NCBI RefSeq assembly: GCF_003231285.1
Contig: NZ_QKNS01000012.1
Coordinates: 35,046-99,045, forward strand
DNA length: 64,000 nt
Direction: 5' to 3'
From: Hymenobacter sediminis
Lineage (GTDB): Bacteria; Bacteroidota; Bacteroidia; Cytophagales; Hymenobacteraceae
Position 1 is the stretch's first letter. Each line of letters starts with the position of its first letter. The notes under the pieces were generated by a model that saw nothing but the letters and a program-made list of their open reading frames with translations, did not search any database and was not told the DNA's origin. A program made the position numbers and the translations under genes. Positions 31,437 through 39,476 of the stretch are shown in pieces.

Positions 31437-33995
31437 ATGAACGCACCCCGGGAAAACGACCCCTCCGAGCTCGACCGCTTCAAGCGCGACATAGACCTGG
31501 TTGACTACGCCCAGCGCCAGGGCTACACCATCAAGAAGGAAAGCCGCCGCGGCGACTGGCACCACCTGGTCAAGGACGACGAGCACGTCATCGTCACCCG
31601 AAAGGGCGACCACCAGGTGTACCTCAACACCGGCGACGACCGCGACGCGGGCTCCATCATCGACTTTGCCAAAACCCGCGGCGGCGACGGCCACGGCCTC
31701 AACCTGGGCCAGGTACGCCAGCAGCTGCGCGAGTACCTCGACGGCGCCCCCGCCCCGGCCCGTCAGTATGCGACTCAGTACGCCACCCCGCCGGACACGT
31801 CTCGCCTGAGCAGCCTGCCCGCGGGCGACCCGGAACAGGCCCGGCAAGCCGAGGAAGAGCGCCGCACCCGGCTGATTTCCGAGGTGCTGGGCGTGAAGAA
31901 GGAGCTGACCGACCGCAGCTACCTGCACGGCCGCGGCATTACGGACGAAACGCTGGACAACCCCGCGTTTCAGGGCCGCATTTTTACCGCGCAGCAGAAC
32001 GAGCACAAAAACACGGCTTTCCCCCTCTACAACGAGCACGGCCTGGCCAGCGTCGAGCAGAAGAACGAGCACTACAAAAGCCTGCTGCCGCTGCCCAAAA
32101 ACGGCATCTGGGTATCCCACCCCACCGAAGGCAAGGACACCCCGGTGGAGCGCGTGGTGGTGAGCGAGTCGGCCATCGACTCGTTGTCTCACTTCCAGCT
32201 CAAGCACGCGCAGGACCCGAAGAACACGCTCTACATTGCCACCAGCGGCACGCCCACCGAGGCGCAGGTAGCCTTGATTCAGCGGGTTATCGACAAGCAG
32301 CAGCCCCGCGAGGTAGTGCTTGCCAACGACCGCGACGCCGGCGGCCGGCAGTTCAACATCAATTACCTCAACGAGCTGCAGCCGGCTAGGCCGATGGTGC
32401 CCGTCGCCGAGCAGGAAGCCTACCGCGAGGCCTCCCGGCCGGTGGAGTGGCACGCCACCAGCGACAAGTACCACACCAGCCTGAAGGTGACCTTTCACCA
32501 CGACTCGGCCGAGCAAGGCGGGGGCCAGGTGCAGCAGCTGCGCGAGCGGGTGGAGCACATCAACCAGACCCAGCAGGACGGTCCGTCGCTCGCCGTGGAA
32601 GTGCAGCGCAGCACCGAGCAGGCCACCATTGTGCGCCTCACGGTGGCCCGCGCCGACACGGCCCAGCTGGAAGTCGTGGCCCAGGAGCTGTACCGGCAGC
32701 GGGAGCAGCTGCGCACCGCGGTCGAGCGGCAGCAGGAAAGCTTTCTGCGGGTGGACTACCCGCTGGCCAAGGACTTCAACAAAGAGCTGGAGTATACCAA
32801 CCAGGGCCTGAGCGCCGAGCAAATCCGGGCCGCAGCCCAGCGCGAAGAGCAGCAGCGCGAGTCGGAGCGGCAGCAGCGGCTGGCCGAAGCCCAGCGCCAG
32901 GAGCGCGAACAGCGGGCCTTGGAGCGCCAGGCCCAGCGCGAGCGGGAAAACACGCCCGAAGCGCAGCAGGAGCGTGAGCGGGACGATAAGCGTTTTAGCC
33001 AAGCCGTGTTCGGAGCAGCTGTAACTGAGGCGGAACCGCGGCCAACCCGTTCCTACCGCAGCGAGCAAGAGGCTCAGGAGCAGACTGCCCAATTCACCCA
33101 CCTCAAAGAGGCTGGGGTGGTGTTACTTAAGGATTGGATGAACGACAACCCGCCGCCTACTGGGCGCCGCGCCAGCGAGGAAGAGCTGACGGCTGCACCG
33201 GCACCCAGAGCACCTGCCGTGGCAGTGGTTGCGCAAGCGCCTGACCACCCTGGGGTTGATAAGGTGGCTACTTGGCGGGTGGATGAACTGGCGCCCCATA
33301 CCACGGGCCGGGCCGAAGCTTGGCAGGCCGTGCTGGAAAGCGACGGGTATATCCGCACCAGCGCCATCCGCAGCACGGTGGATGAGCAGGGTATCCGCCG
33401 GGCTGAGTTCGATATGTACTACCGCAACGAGCAGCCCGAAATCGCGCTGATTCACGCCATCGTGACCAACACCAACGCGCGGGCCGCGGCCGGCAATGAA
33501 AAGTACGTGGGCGTCAGCGTCACCGAAAGCGAACAGGACCGGGTGGAGCGGCAGCAGGCGGCCGCTGGTGCGACCCTGCAGCCGCGCACCGGACCCACGC
33601 GTGAGCAGGCCGCCGGCGAAGCGGCGCAAACCGGGTCGGGGGATGGAGCGGGCGTGGAGCGCCAGGTACTCGTCCGCGTGGACGAAGTAGCACCGCCGGA
33701 TGGGGCCCGCGGGCAAGCCGAAGCCGTGAAGGAGGCGCTGGTAGCCAGCGGGGCCAAGGCCAGCGAGGTGCAAAGCACCACCGACGGGCAGGGCATGCGT
33801 CACTCGGAAATTAAAGTTTCCTACCGCACCGACCAACCGGATGCGGCGCAGGTTAGCCGGGCCCTGGATGCCGTGGCGGCGCAGCCGGGCAGCGAGGTGG
33901 TGGAACACGCCAGCCACCGGGTCGAGCGGCAGGAAACGGCCCGCAGACAGCAGTCCCTCGAAGCCGGCAGTAACCGCGCCGAACTAACGCGCTAG
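31437..33995 (+). CDS. TOPRIM/DUF3991-type primase-like protein with repeated C-terminal modules
   Basis: Protein of 852 residues. Residues about 10-110 look like a degenerate CHC2/DUF3991 entry domain (IDLVDYAQRQGYTIKKES, GSIIDFAKTRGG). A TOPRIM domain spans about 236-320, with the catalytic Glu in VVVSESAIDSL (Glu 244) and the DxD in LANDRDAGG (298-300). A Glu/Arg/Gln-rich coiled coil covers about 460-520. Two repeats of about 95 residues lie at 609-706 and 742-835, both with a VDE(L/V)AP start, STxDxQG and YRxxQP; a weaker third copy may lie at 336-435. It resembles the TraP-like primase position in other elements; activity unproven. Confidence 0.82.
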   Translation: MNAPRENDPSELDRFKRDIDLVDYAQRQGYTIKKESRRGDWHHLVKDDEHVIVTRKGDHQVYLNTGDDRDAGSIIDFAKTRGGDGHGLNLGQVRQQLREYLDGAPAPARQYATQYATPPDTSRLSSLPAGDPEQARQAEEERRTRLISEVLGVKKELTDRSYLHGRGITDETLDNPAFQGRIFTAQQNEHKNTAFPLYNEHGLASVEQKNEHYKSLLPLPKNGIWVSHPTEGKDTPVERVVVSESAIDSLSHFQLKHAQDPKNTLYIATSGTPTEAQVALIQRVIDKQQPREVVLANDRDAGGRQFNINYLNELQPARPMVPVAEQEAYREASRPVEWHATSDKYHTSLKVTFHHDSAEQGGGQVQQLRERVEHINQTQQDGPSLAVEVQRSTEQATIVRLTVARADTAQLEVVAQELYRQREQLRTAVERQQESFLRVDYPLAKDFNKELEYTNQGLSAEQIRAAAQREEQQRESERQQRLAEAQRQEREQRALERQAQRERENTPEAQQERERDDKRFSQAVFGAAVTEAEPRPTRSYRSEQEAQEQTAQFTHLKEAGVVLLKDWMNDNPPPTGRRASEEELTAAPAPRAPAVAVVAQAPDHPGVDKVATWRVDELAPHTTGRAEAWQAVLESDGYIRTSAIRSTVDEQGIRRAEFDMYYRNEQPEIALIHAIVTNTNARAAAGNEKYVGVSVTESEQDRVERQQAAAGATLQPRTGPTREQAAGEAAQTGSGDGAGVERQVLVRVDEVAPPDGARGQAEAVKEALVASGAKASEVQSTTDGQGMRHSEIKVSYRTDQPDAAQVSRALDAVAAQPGSEVVEHASHRVERQETARRQQSLEAGSNRAELTR

Positions 33996-34077
33996 CCCCG
34001 TAGGGGCATCATGACCTGAACCCAGAAGGAATGGGGCTTGCTTGGATACTCTTTCGCGCTTTGCGTGTTGAGTCGGT

Positions 34078-34302
34078 ATGGACACGCCCCTATCCCCCAC
34101 CCCTCAGTTTGGCCCGCGCGAACAAACCCGGGAAGAGCGTGAGCATATTGTCAATCAGTCCCTGGGTATTACCCGCAGCCAGGGGCCCTATCAGGAGCCT
34201 GCATGGCTGGCAGAGCTACATGCCCAGTACATTGCCGGTAGGATTGACCTGGCTACGTTGGGCGCCTGCCACGACGAGTGGCGGGAGTCCATCAGCAAGT
34301 GA
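34078..34302 (+). CDS. Small acidic protein, possible VbhA-like antitoxin
   Basis: Protein of 74 residues, mostly helical. The stretch LAELHAQYIAGRIDLATLGA fits the helix-turn segment of VbhA-type antitoxins (a Y..GeId pattern), preceded by EREHIVNQSLGITRSQGP. No Fic toxin is found nearby, so the toxin-antitoxin reading is weak. It follows the TOPRIM gene by 82 bp. Confidence 0.5.
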   Translation: MDTPLSPTPQFGPREQTREEREHIVNQSLGITRSQGPYQEPAWLAELHAQYIAGRIDLATLGACHDEWRESISK

Positions 34303-34379
34303 GCCAGGGCAACGGACAGCTAAACGCCTGCTGCCCGGTCATGCCAAGAACATTGCCCATCGGCGTATAATTTTCGTGC

Positions 34380-34544
34380 ATGGGACGTTTGCACAAAGGC
34401 TACGCACACTTACACCGGGAGCTGAGCCTGCTGCTGGTGGACGAGCACGGCTGCCTGGTGCTGCGTCTGTTTATGCGCGCTGAATGCCGGTTGGTGCGGG
34501 GCCTGAAGGTGGTGCGGGGGCGGTATTTGTTTTTCGCCTGCTAG
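34380..34544 (+). CDS. Hypothetical small protein (54 aa)
   Basis: ATG 34380 to TAG 34544 encodes 54 residues, basic and rich in Leu, Arg and Val (ELSLLLVDEHGCLVLRLF, RLVRGLKVVRGRYLFFAC). Third-position GC is high, as in neighbouring genes, which supports coding. No family is recognised and no partner gene is adjacent. Confidence 0.38.
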   Translation: MGRLHKGYAHLHRELSLLLVDEHGCLVLRLFMRAECRLVRGLKVVRGRYLFFAC

Positions 34545-34627
34545 CGAGCAGCGTCTTTTTTCAGGTCGGTCGTCTATGGGGCGTACTAAGTTGGTACGGC
34601 TTACCTCACCTTAATCACTCGATTGTC

Positions 34628-34699
34628 ATGAACAACGAACCCGATGATTGCTGCGCCGACGGCACCTGCTGCGGCAATAATACGTTCGGTTGCTGCTAA
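34628..34699 (+). CDS. Cys-rich micro-peptide (23 aa, three CC pairs)
   Basis: ATG 34628 to TAA 34699 encodes 23 residues with six cysteines in three adjacent pairs (residues 8-9, 14-15 and 22-23) within Asn, Asp and Gly. Paired cysteines in such a short acidic peptide are typical of metallothionein-like metal binding, and the next genes are an ArsR-type sensor and a mercury-type transporter. Whether it is translated is not shown by the sequence alone; coding is inferred from the clean start, stop and composition. Confidence 0.5.
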   Translation: MNNEPDDCCADGTCCGNNTFGCC

Positions 34700-34754
34700 G
34701 CCATCCGATGTGTTGATAAGAAAGGAGTAGGCGACTTCTGCTCTCTTTTTATTA

Positions 34755-34780
34755 CTTATTTTAGCGTTTGCTTTAATAAG
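34755..34780. promoter_or_regulatory. Candidate ArsR operator
   Basis: Interrupted palindrome CTTATT-N2-AGC-N4-GCT-N2-AATAAG. It overlaps the -33 box at 34767-34770 and lies 31 bp before the arsR ATG, the usual position for auto-repression. Confidence 0.55.
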
Positions 34781-34795
34781 AAAACAGTAACTTAG
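34767..34795 (+). promoter_or_regulatory. Promoter of arsR-merTP unit
   Basis: TTTG at 34767-34770, 17 bp spacing, and TAACTTAG at 34788-34795 (7 of 8 to TAnnTTTG), ending 15 bp before the ATG. This is a good fit to the Bacteroidetes promoter. Confidence 0.6.
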
Positions 34796-34810
34796 CGAAA
34801 AAATAGCGTT

Positions 34811-35182
34811 ATGGCCACTTCCTGCATTCGGGTCTTTGCTGATGCCGCGCACATTGAACACGGCAAGCAACGGCTGGCCGCGGCCGCGCCGGGCTTGGAA
34901 TCCATCGCGGCGGTGCTGGCCCTGGCCGGCAACGAGGTGCGCCTGAAGATGCTGTTCCTGCTGCTCGACCAGCAGCAACTCTGCGTGTGTGACTTGGCCG
35001 ACGTGCTGCAGATGAATGTGTCGGCCATTTCCCAGCACCTGCGCAAGCTCAAGGACGGCGGCGTGGTGCAGGCGCGTAAAGTCGGCCAGACCGTGTTCTA
35101 TACGTTGACGCCCGCCCTGCGGCCCTTGGTGGAGCCCCTGCTGGCTTCTGTTTCAATCCCTCTTACTGCCTCTGTATCATGA
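34811..35182 (+). CDS. ArsR/SmtB-family metal-responsive repressor
   Basis: Protein of 123 residues. The winged-helix core has LADVLQMNVSAISQHLRKLKDGG and a beta-wing (QARKVGQTVFYTL). The metal site is in the ArsR alpha3 position: LCVCDL with Cys 58 and Cys 60, the motif for As(III)/Sb(III) or Cd/Pb/Hg sensing. A further Cys 5 may add a ligand. It overlaps the transporter gene by 4 bp and probably represses its own unit at the palindrome upstream. Confidence 0.9.
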   Translation: MATSCIRVFADAAHIEHGKQRLAAAAPGLESIAAVLALAGNEVRLKMLFLLLDQQQLCVCDLADVLQMNVSAISQHLRKLKDGGVVQARKVGQTVFYTLTPALRPLVEPLLASVSIPLTASVS

Positions 35183-35805
35183 AACAACCTGCTTCGACTT
35201 CCACCAAGTCCTTGGCGGGAACCGGCCTGCTGGCGGCGCTGGCGGCCTCGCTGTGCTGCATTACCCCGTTGCTGGCAATTGTCGGCGGTCTGGGCGGCGT
35301 GGTCTCAACCTTTTCGTGGCTGGAGCCCCTGCGTCCCTACCTGGTGGCGCTGACGTTGGGGGTGCTGGGCTTCGCCTGGTATCAACAGCTGCGGCACCGC
35401 CCCGCCGCCGCCGCTGACTGCGGCTGCACTGTGCCAGCCAAGTCCTCCCCGATGCAGTCGCGGGGCTTTCTGGGCGTTATCACCGCGCTGGCCGGGTTGT
35501 TATTGGCCTTCCCTTACTACGGCGCCCAATTCTACCCGTCGGCTACGCCCAAACCGGTGGTGGCCATCAGCGCGGCCCTTTGGCAGACCAGTTCTTACCG
35601 CATTGGGGGCATGACGTGCGAGGCTTGCGCCCGCCACGTAGAGCACGACGTGCAGCAGCTGCCGGGCGTGCAGAGCGTGCAGGTGTCGTATGAACGGGGC
35701 ACGGCCCAAGTGCGCTTCAATGCCGCCGTCACGTCCGTGGCCCAAGTGGAGCAGGCCATTATCGGCACCGGCTATTCGGTGCTGAATCCCACATCTTCCC
35801 GTTAA
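35179..35805 (+). CDS. merTP: MerTP-type transporter (MerT-like helices fused to HMA domain)
   Basis: Protein of 208 residues. The MerT part has three helices, with ASLCCITPLLAIVGGLGG giving the essential Cys pair (about 25-26), a loop with DCGCTVP, and a third helix (about 96-115). The C-terminal part (about 140-205) is an HMA domain with RIGGMTCEACARHVE. In Bacteroidetes and some Proteobacteria this fusion takes up mercuric ions to the cytoplasm for reduction; no merA is seen here, and with an ArsR sensor a role with another soft metal is possible. Confidence 0.85.
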   Translation: MKQPASTSTKSLAGTGLLAALAASLCCITPLLAIVGGLGGVVSTFSWLEPLRPYLVALTLGVLGFAWYQQLRHRPAAAADCGCTVPAKSSPMQSRGFLGVITALAGLLLAFPYYGAQFYPSATPKPVVAISAALWQTSSYRIGGMTCEACARHVEHDVQQLPGVQSVQVSYERGTAQVRFNAAVTSVAQVEQAIIGTGYSVLNPTSSR

Positions 35806-35816
35806 GTGTTTCGATT

Positions 35817-36065
35817 ATGATTCCCCTCACGTCCGACACTCCCCCGCTCCCCGTCACGCTGACCTCCGTGCTCACTTGCCCGGTGTGCCAGCGCCAGCAA
35901 GCCGAGCAGATGCCCACCGATGCCTGTCAGTACTTCTACGAGTGCCCGGGCTGTCACACGGTGCTCAAGCCATTAACCGGCGACTGCTGCGTGTACTGCT
36001 CCTACGGCACAGTGCCCTGCCCCCCTGTTCAGGTGCAGGGTAATGGCGCGTGCGGCTGTTGCTAA
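35817..36065 (+). CDS. GDCCVxC domain-containing small protein
   Basis: Protein of 82 residues with CPVC (about 21-24), CPGC (about 43-46), the family motif GDCCVYCSYGTVPCPP (about 55-70) and a GACGCC end, giving at least eleven cysteines. It is known as the GDCCVxC (seleno)protein family; here all sites are Cys, no in-frame UGA is needed. It often follows MerTP-like genes. The two CxxC pairs suggest zinc or soft-metal binding. Function unknown. Confidence 0.8.
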   Translation: MIPLTSDTPPLPVTLTSVLTCPVCQRQQAEQMPTDACQYFYECPGCHTVLKPLTGDCCVYCSYGTVPCPPVQVQGNGACGCC

Positions 36066-36121
36066 CTACCTGCAGCGGTTTCTTTCGCGCTTTGCTGCTG
36101 CTACGCGGCCCCTTATGCGGG

Positions 36122-37219
36122 CTAGGCCACGTGGTTCCCGCCATACCAGCGCCGCCGGAACCAGAAGGCCAGGTTGACCAAGGCAATCAGCGCCGGCACT
36201 TCGATAAGCGGCCCAATCACGCCCGCAAACGCCTGGCCCGAATTCAGCCCAAACACCCCGATGGCCACGGCAATGGCCAGCTCGAAGTTGTTGCCCGTGG
36301 CCGTGAAGGCGATGCTGGCATTCTCCGCATAGCCCGCCCCCAGCCATTTGCCGGCCGCGAAGCTGAGCACGAACATGATGCCGAAGTACAGGGCCAGCGG
36401 CAGGGCAATGCGCAGCACGTCGAGCGGCACCTGCACGATGGTTTCGCCTTTGATGCTGAACATGATGACGATGGTGAGCAGCAGCGCCACGAGCGTGATG
36501 GGGCTGATGGCCGGGAGGTACACCTGCTCATACCACGCGTTGCCCTTCAGGCGGCGCAGGAGGGTGCGCGAAAGGAAGCCCGCGGCAAACGGGATGCCCA
36601 GGTAGATGAGCACGCTCTGCGCGATGTCTCCAATGCCGATGTGCACGGCGTAGCCCTTGAGGCCAAAGAAGGGCGGCAGCACGGTGATGAAGAGCCAGGC
36701 TAGCACCGAGTAGAACAGCACCTGAAAGATGGAATTCAGCGCCACCAGCCCGGCCGCGTACTCGCGGGAGCCATTGGCCAGGTCGTTCCACACCAGCACC
36801 ATGGCAATGCAGCGGGCAATGCCAATCAGAATCAGCCCCATCATGTAAGCGGGCTTGTCGGGCAGCAGCCAGACGGCCAGCAAGAACATGAGCAGCGGCC
36901 CGAGTATCCAGTTCAAAAACAAGGACAGCCCGATGATGCGCGTGTTCCGGAAGACCTTGGGCAGCTCTTCGTACTTCACCTTGGCCAGGGGTGGGTACAT
37001 CATCAGCATCAGGCCCAGGGCCAGCGGCACGTTCACGGTGCCCACGGAGAAGTAGTTCACCGCCTCGTTCATGCCGGGCACGAAGTAGCCCAACGCCACG
37101 CCCAGCGCCATGGCCAGGAATATCCACAGCGTCAGGCCCCGGTCCAGGCCCGAGAGCTTTTTCTCGGCCAGGGCGGCGGGGGCCGGAGCGGCGGGTAACG
37201 GTTGATTCAGCGTCGTCAT
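36122..37219 (-). CDS. acr3: Arsenite efflux permease ACR3
   Basis: ATG 37219 is preferred over a TTG seven codons upstream. The 365-residue protein has ten hydrophobic helices and ACR3 signatures: VNVPLALGLMLMMYPPLAKV, GIARCIAMVLVWNDLANGS with the conserved Cys, and FTATGNNFELAIAVAIGVFG. It exports arsenite using the proton gradient. It is the last gene of the leftward ars operon, 13 bp after arsN1, and converges with the GDCCVxC gene. Confidence 0.94.
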   Translation of the reverse strand: MTTLNQPLPAAPAPAALAEKKLSGLDRGLTLWIFLAMALGVALGYFVPGMNEAVNYFSVGTVNVPLALGLMLMMYPPLAKVKYEELPKVFRNTRIIGLSLFLNWILGPLLMFLLAVWLLPDKPAYMMGLILIGIARCIAMVLVWNDLANGSREYAAGLVALNSIFQVLFYSVLAWLFITVLPPFFGLKGYAVHIGIGDIAQSVLIYLGIPFAAGFLSRTLLRRLKGNAWYEQVYLPAISPITLVALLLTIVIMFSIKGETIVQVPLDVLRIALPLALYFGIMFVLSFAAGKWLGAGYAENASIAFTATGNNFELAIAVAIGVFGLNSGQAFAGVIGPLIEVPALIALVNLAFWFRRRWYGGNHVA

Positions 37220-37232
37220 AAAAATAGCTGTC

Positions 37233-37727
37233 TTAAGCAACGCCTACGGTTGGGCTGCGCCGCTCCATTTGCACCGTGTTGCGCCACACGCCGTGGTGCT
37301 GGCCAATTCGCTCGCGGTAGCCAATGATGCGGAACCCCGCCTGCGTGTGCAGGCCGATGCTGGCGTGGTTTTCCTCGAAGGTGCCGGCCTGCAGCGTCCA
37401 GATGCCGTGCGCTTCCGAATCCGCAATCAAGGCCTGCAGCAGTTGCCGGCCCACGCCCTGCCCGCGGGCCCCGGCAGCAATGTAGATGCTGATTTCGGCC
37501 ACGCCGCCGTACACGCAGCGGCTCGACACGGGCGAGAGCGCCGCCCAGCCCCGCACCGTGCCGGCCTCGTCCACGGCCACCAGACGGCTATGGTCCAGGT
37601 GGGCTTTGTCCCAGGCTTCCCAAGCCGGCGCCTGGGTTTCAAACGTGGCATTACCGGTCGCCATGCCGGCTTCGTAAATGGCCTTCACCGCCGGCCAGTG
37701 GGCGTCCGTCATCGGGATAATGGTCAT
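37233..37727 (-). CDS. arsN1: GNAT N-acetyltransferase, ArsN1-like
   Basis: Protein of 164 residues with a complete GNAT fold: AIYEAGMATGNATFE at the start, VAEISIYIAAGARGQGVGRQLL (acetyl-CoA loop RGQGVG) in the middle, and NHASIGLHTQAGFRIIGYRE near the end. This is the phosphinothricin-acetyltransferase-like type found in ars operons as ArsN1, which acetylates arsinothricin. Placement between acr3 and other ars genes supports this reading; the substrate is inferred. Confidence 0.86.
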   Translation of the reverse strand: MTIIPMTDAHWPAVKAIYEAGMATGNATFETQAPAWEAWDKAHLDHSRLVAVDEAGTVRGWAALSPVSSRCVYGGVAEISIYIAAGARGQGVGRQLLQALIADSEAHGIWTLQAGTFEENHASIGLHTQAGFRIIGYRERIGQHHGVWRNTVQMERRSPTVGVA

Positions 37728-37739
37728 GGCAGAAACGGG

Positions 37740-38513
37740 TTAGTAGGCTTTGCGCAGCATGTCGGCGTACTCGTTGGGCAGCGGCGAGGCCTCCACCGCC
37801 CGCGCGGCTTTCTCCACGTCGTATTCCACGCGCACCAGCTCCGAGCGCACGCTGCCGGGGTCCGTCAGGATGGTGTGCTCGTCCAGGTGCAGCAGTTGGT
37901 AGGCGGCGCGTGGGTCGCCGTCTTTGGGCTTGCCCACCGAGCCGATGTTGAGCGCGTGCCGGTAGCGGGTTTCGCCCGCGTGTTCGTAGGCGAAGGTGCG
38001 GTGATAGGGCTTGTGGGTGTGTCCAAACAGCAGGATGTCGGCCTGGGCTTCCTGCAGCACGCGCAGGAAGCTGGCTTCGGGCCGGTCCTCGAACAGGTAC
38101 TCGTTGATTTTGCGGGGTGAGCCGTGCACCATCAGCAAACTCAGCGTGCAGGGCTCTTCCTGAAAGTCCAGGCGCAGGTGCTTGGGCAGGTAGCGCAGGT
38201 AGCGCCGCTCATCGGCCCCGACCACCTGGTTGGTAAAGGCAATGCTCTGGGCGCCCAGGTCTTTCTCCGTGTCCGTTTTGTAGGCGCAGCCGCAGTTCTC
38301 GCTGGCCAGGCCAATGCCCTGGTCGTAGTTGCCGGCCAGCGTGGGGATGCCCCGCCGGCGGACCTCGTTGACCACTTCATTCGGCCAGGGGGCGTAACCC
38401 ACTAAGTCACCCAGGCAAAAAATCATGTCCGGGCGGCGCCGGTCCATATCGGCCAGCACCGCTTCCAGGGCCGGCAGGTTGCCGTGCACGTCGGAGAAAA
38501 AGGCAATTGTCAT
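37740..38513 (-). CDS. Metallophosphoesterase in ars operon
   Basis: ATG 38513 gives 257 residues. Calcineurin-type motifs are complete: FFSDVHGN, FCLGDLVGY, LAGNYD, MVHGSP and LLFGHTHKP. These residues bind two metal ions and cut phosphoesters. It resembles the YfcE/MJ0936-type family. In the ars operon, between DUF6428 and arsN1, its substrate is unknown; action on arsenylated metabolites is a speculation. It starts 81 bp after DUF6428, with a strong hairpin in the gap. Confidence 0.85.
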   Translation of the reverse strand: MTIAFFSDVHGNLPALEAVLADMDRRRPDMIFCLGDLVGYAPWPNEVVNEVRRRGIPTLAGNYDQGIGLASENCGCAYKTDTEKDLGAQSIAFTNQVVGADERRYLRYLPKHLRLDFQEEPCTLSLLMVHGSPRKINEYLFEDRPEASFLRVLQEAQADILLFGHTHKPYHRTFAYEHAGETRYRHALNIGSVGKPKDGDPRAAYQLLHLDEHTILTDPGSVRSELVRVEYDVEKAARAVEASPLPNEYADMLRKAY

Positions 38514-38552
38514 CAGAGAGAAAAAGTCAGCAAAAGGCAATAGAGCAACTCA

Positions 38553-38586
38553 GCAAAACGGCGCCACCTGCGAAGGCAGCGCCGTT
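38553..38586 (-). terminator. Hairpin between DUF6428 and phosphoesterase genes (partial terminator or attenuator)
   Basis: On the minus strand AACGGCG pairs with CGCCGTT, with an inner CTGC/GCAG stem, followed by a short T run (TTTT). In the middle of an operon this could reduce expression of the downstream genes. Confidence 0.45.
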
Positions 38587-38594
38587 GCGCAAGC

Positions 38595-39059
38595 TTAGCA
38601 GCACCCGCCGCCCGGGGTGCAGCCGGCCACCTGCAGCTGGGGCAGGGCCAGGTCCTGGGCCGGAATGCCGCAGGCCTCCTGGGCCAGGCAGGCCGTGTGC
38701 TTGGGGGTGAGCACGAAATCGGTGCCGTCGAAGGTGAGGCCGAACTTGCCGATGGTGGCCTGCTGGTACTCCACCTCGATGTCGAGGTCTTCGCGGCCGA
38801 GGATTTTCTCCGACAGCTTCAGGATGTGCAGAAACTTTTGGGGCGCCAGGCGGTGGTCGTAGTCGCCGGCTTCCCAGAGCTGGAAGTTGGCGACCGTCTC
38901 GCGGCGCTCGACGCCGCCGCAGTCGATGAAGTGCTTGCTCACGAGGCCCACTTCCGTCACGTGGAAATGCGAGGGTAGGTATTCACCCGAGGGCAGGCGA
39001 AAGTTGACGGCTTCGAGACCCGCGAGGGTCTGCTTCATTTCGGCGATGTTCATGGTCAA
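38595..39059 (-). CDS. DUF6428 family protein of ars operon
   Basis: Protein of 154 residues. Typical DUF6428 segments are present: FRLPSGEYLPSHFHVTEVG, FIDCGGVERRETVANFQLW and RLAPQKFLHILKLSEKILG. The C-terminus is Cys-rich (CTPGGGCC), which could bind arsenite. Families of this type sit next to arsR in Bacteroidetes arsenic operons; reaction unknown. Met 3 is a possible alternative start. Confidence 0.84.
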   Translation of the reverse strand: MTMNIAEMKQTLAGLEAVNFRLPSGEYLPSHFHVTEVGLVSKHFIDCGGVERRETVANFQLWEAGDYDHRLAPQKFLHILKLSEKILGREDLDIEVEYQQATIGKFGLTFDGTDFVLTPKHTACLAQEACGIPAQDLALPQLQVAGCTPGGGCC

Positions 39060-39110
39060 GCGTGGTTGGGTTGAGGATGTTCAAGAAAGGGGTTGGCAAA
39101 AGCTGCGGAA

Positions 39111-39461
39111 TCAGCAGCTGCACGCATCCGCGGGCCCGCAGGCCGGGCTGGCGGTAGCTTCAATGAAGAAGGCCGTGAACTGCTGCTGCACCTGCTGCAG
39201 CAACTCGGTGTTGAGGCAGTAGCACACGGTCAGCCCGTCGATTTCCCCGCGGATGAGGTCCAACGCCTTGAGCTCCTGAAGGTGCTGCGAAACCGTGGTG
39301 CGCGAGAGCGGCAGCTCGGCGGCGATGTCGCCCGAGATGCACGTCTGCTTGGAGGCCAGCAGCTGAATGATGGCCACGCGGGCCGGGTGCGCCAGCGCCT
39401 TCGCCACGCGGGCCAGCTGTTGTTGCTCCTCGGTAAAGGCGGCGGTTTTGGCGTAGGTCAT
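39111..39461 (-). CDS. arsR: ArsR-family arsenic repressor
   Basis: ATG 39461 gives 116 residues; upstream in-frame codons run through the operator. The HTH is IAAELPLSRTTVSQHLQEL, with the wing RGEIDGLTVCYCL. Cysteines occur at 41 (before the recognition helix), 80 and 82, and in the tail (CGPADACSC), enough for a thiolate As(III) site. It is the first gene of the leftward ars operon, and a long palindrome lies just upstream. Confidence 0.9.
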   Translation of the reverse strand: MTYAKTAAFTEEQQQLARVAKALAHPARVAIIQLLASKQTCISGDIAAELPLSRTTVSQHLQELKALDLIRGEIDGLTVCYCLNTELLQQVQQQFTAFFIEATASPACGPADACSC

Positions 39462-39476
39462 AGTGGGGCTATGAAG

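Noticed and set aside
31281..33101. Minus-strand frame opposite the TOPRIM gene
   Set aside because: The plus-strand protein has TOPRIM catalytic residues; the antisense product is Leu/Val-rich without motifs.
34078..34544. Toxin-antitoxin pair of the two small ORFs
   Set aside because: The first only weakly resembles VbhA, and the second has no toxin motif.
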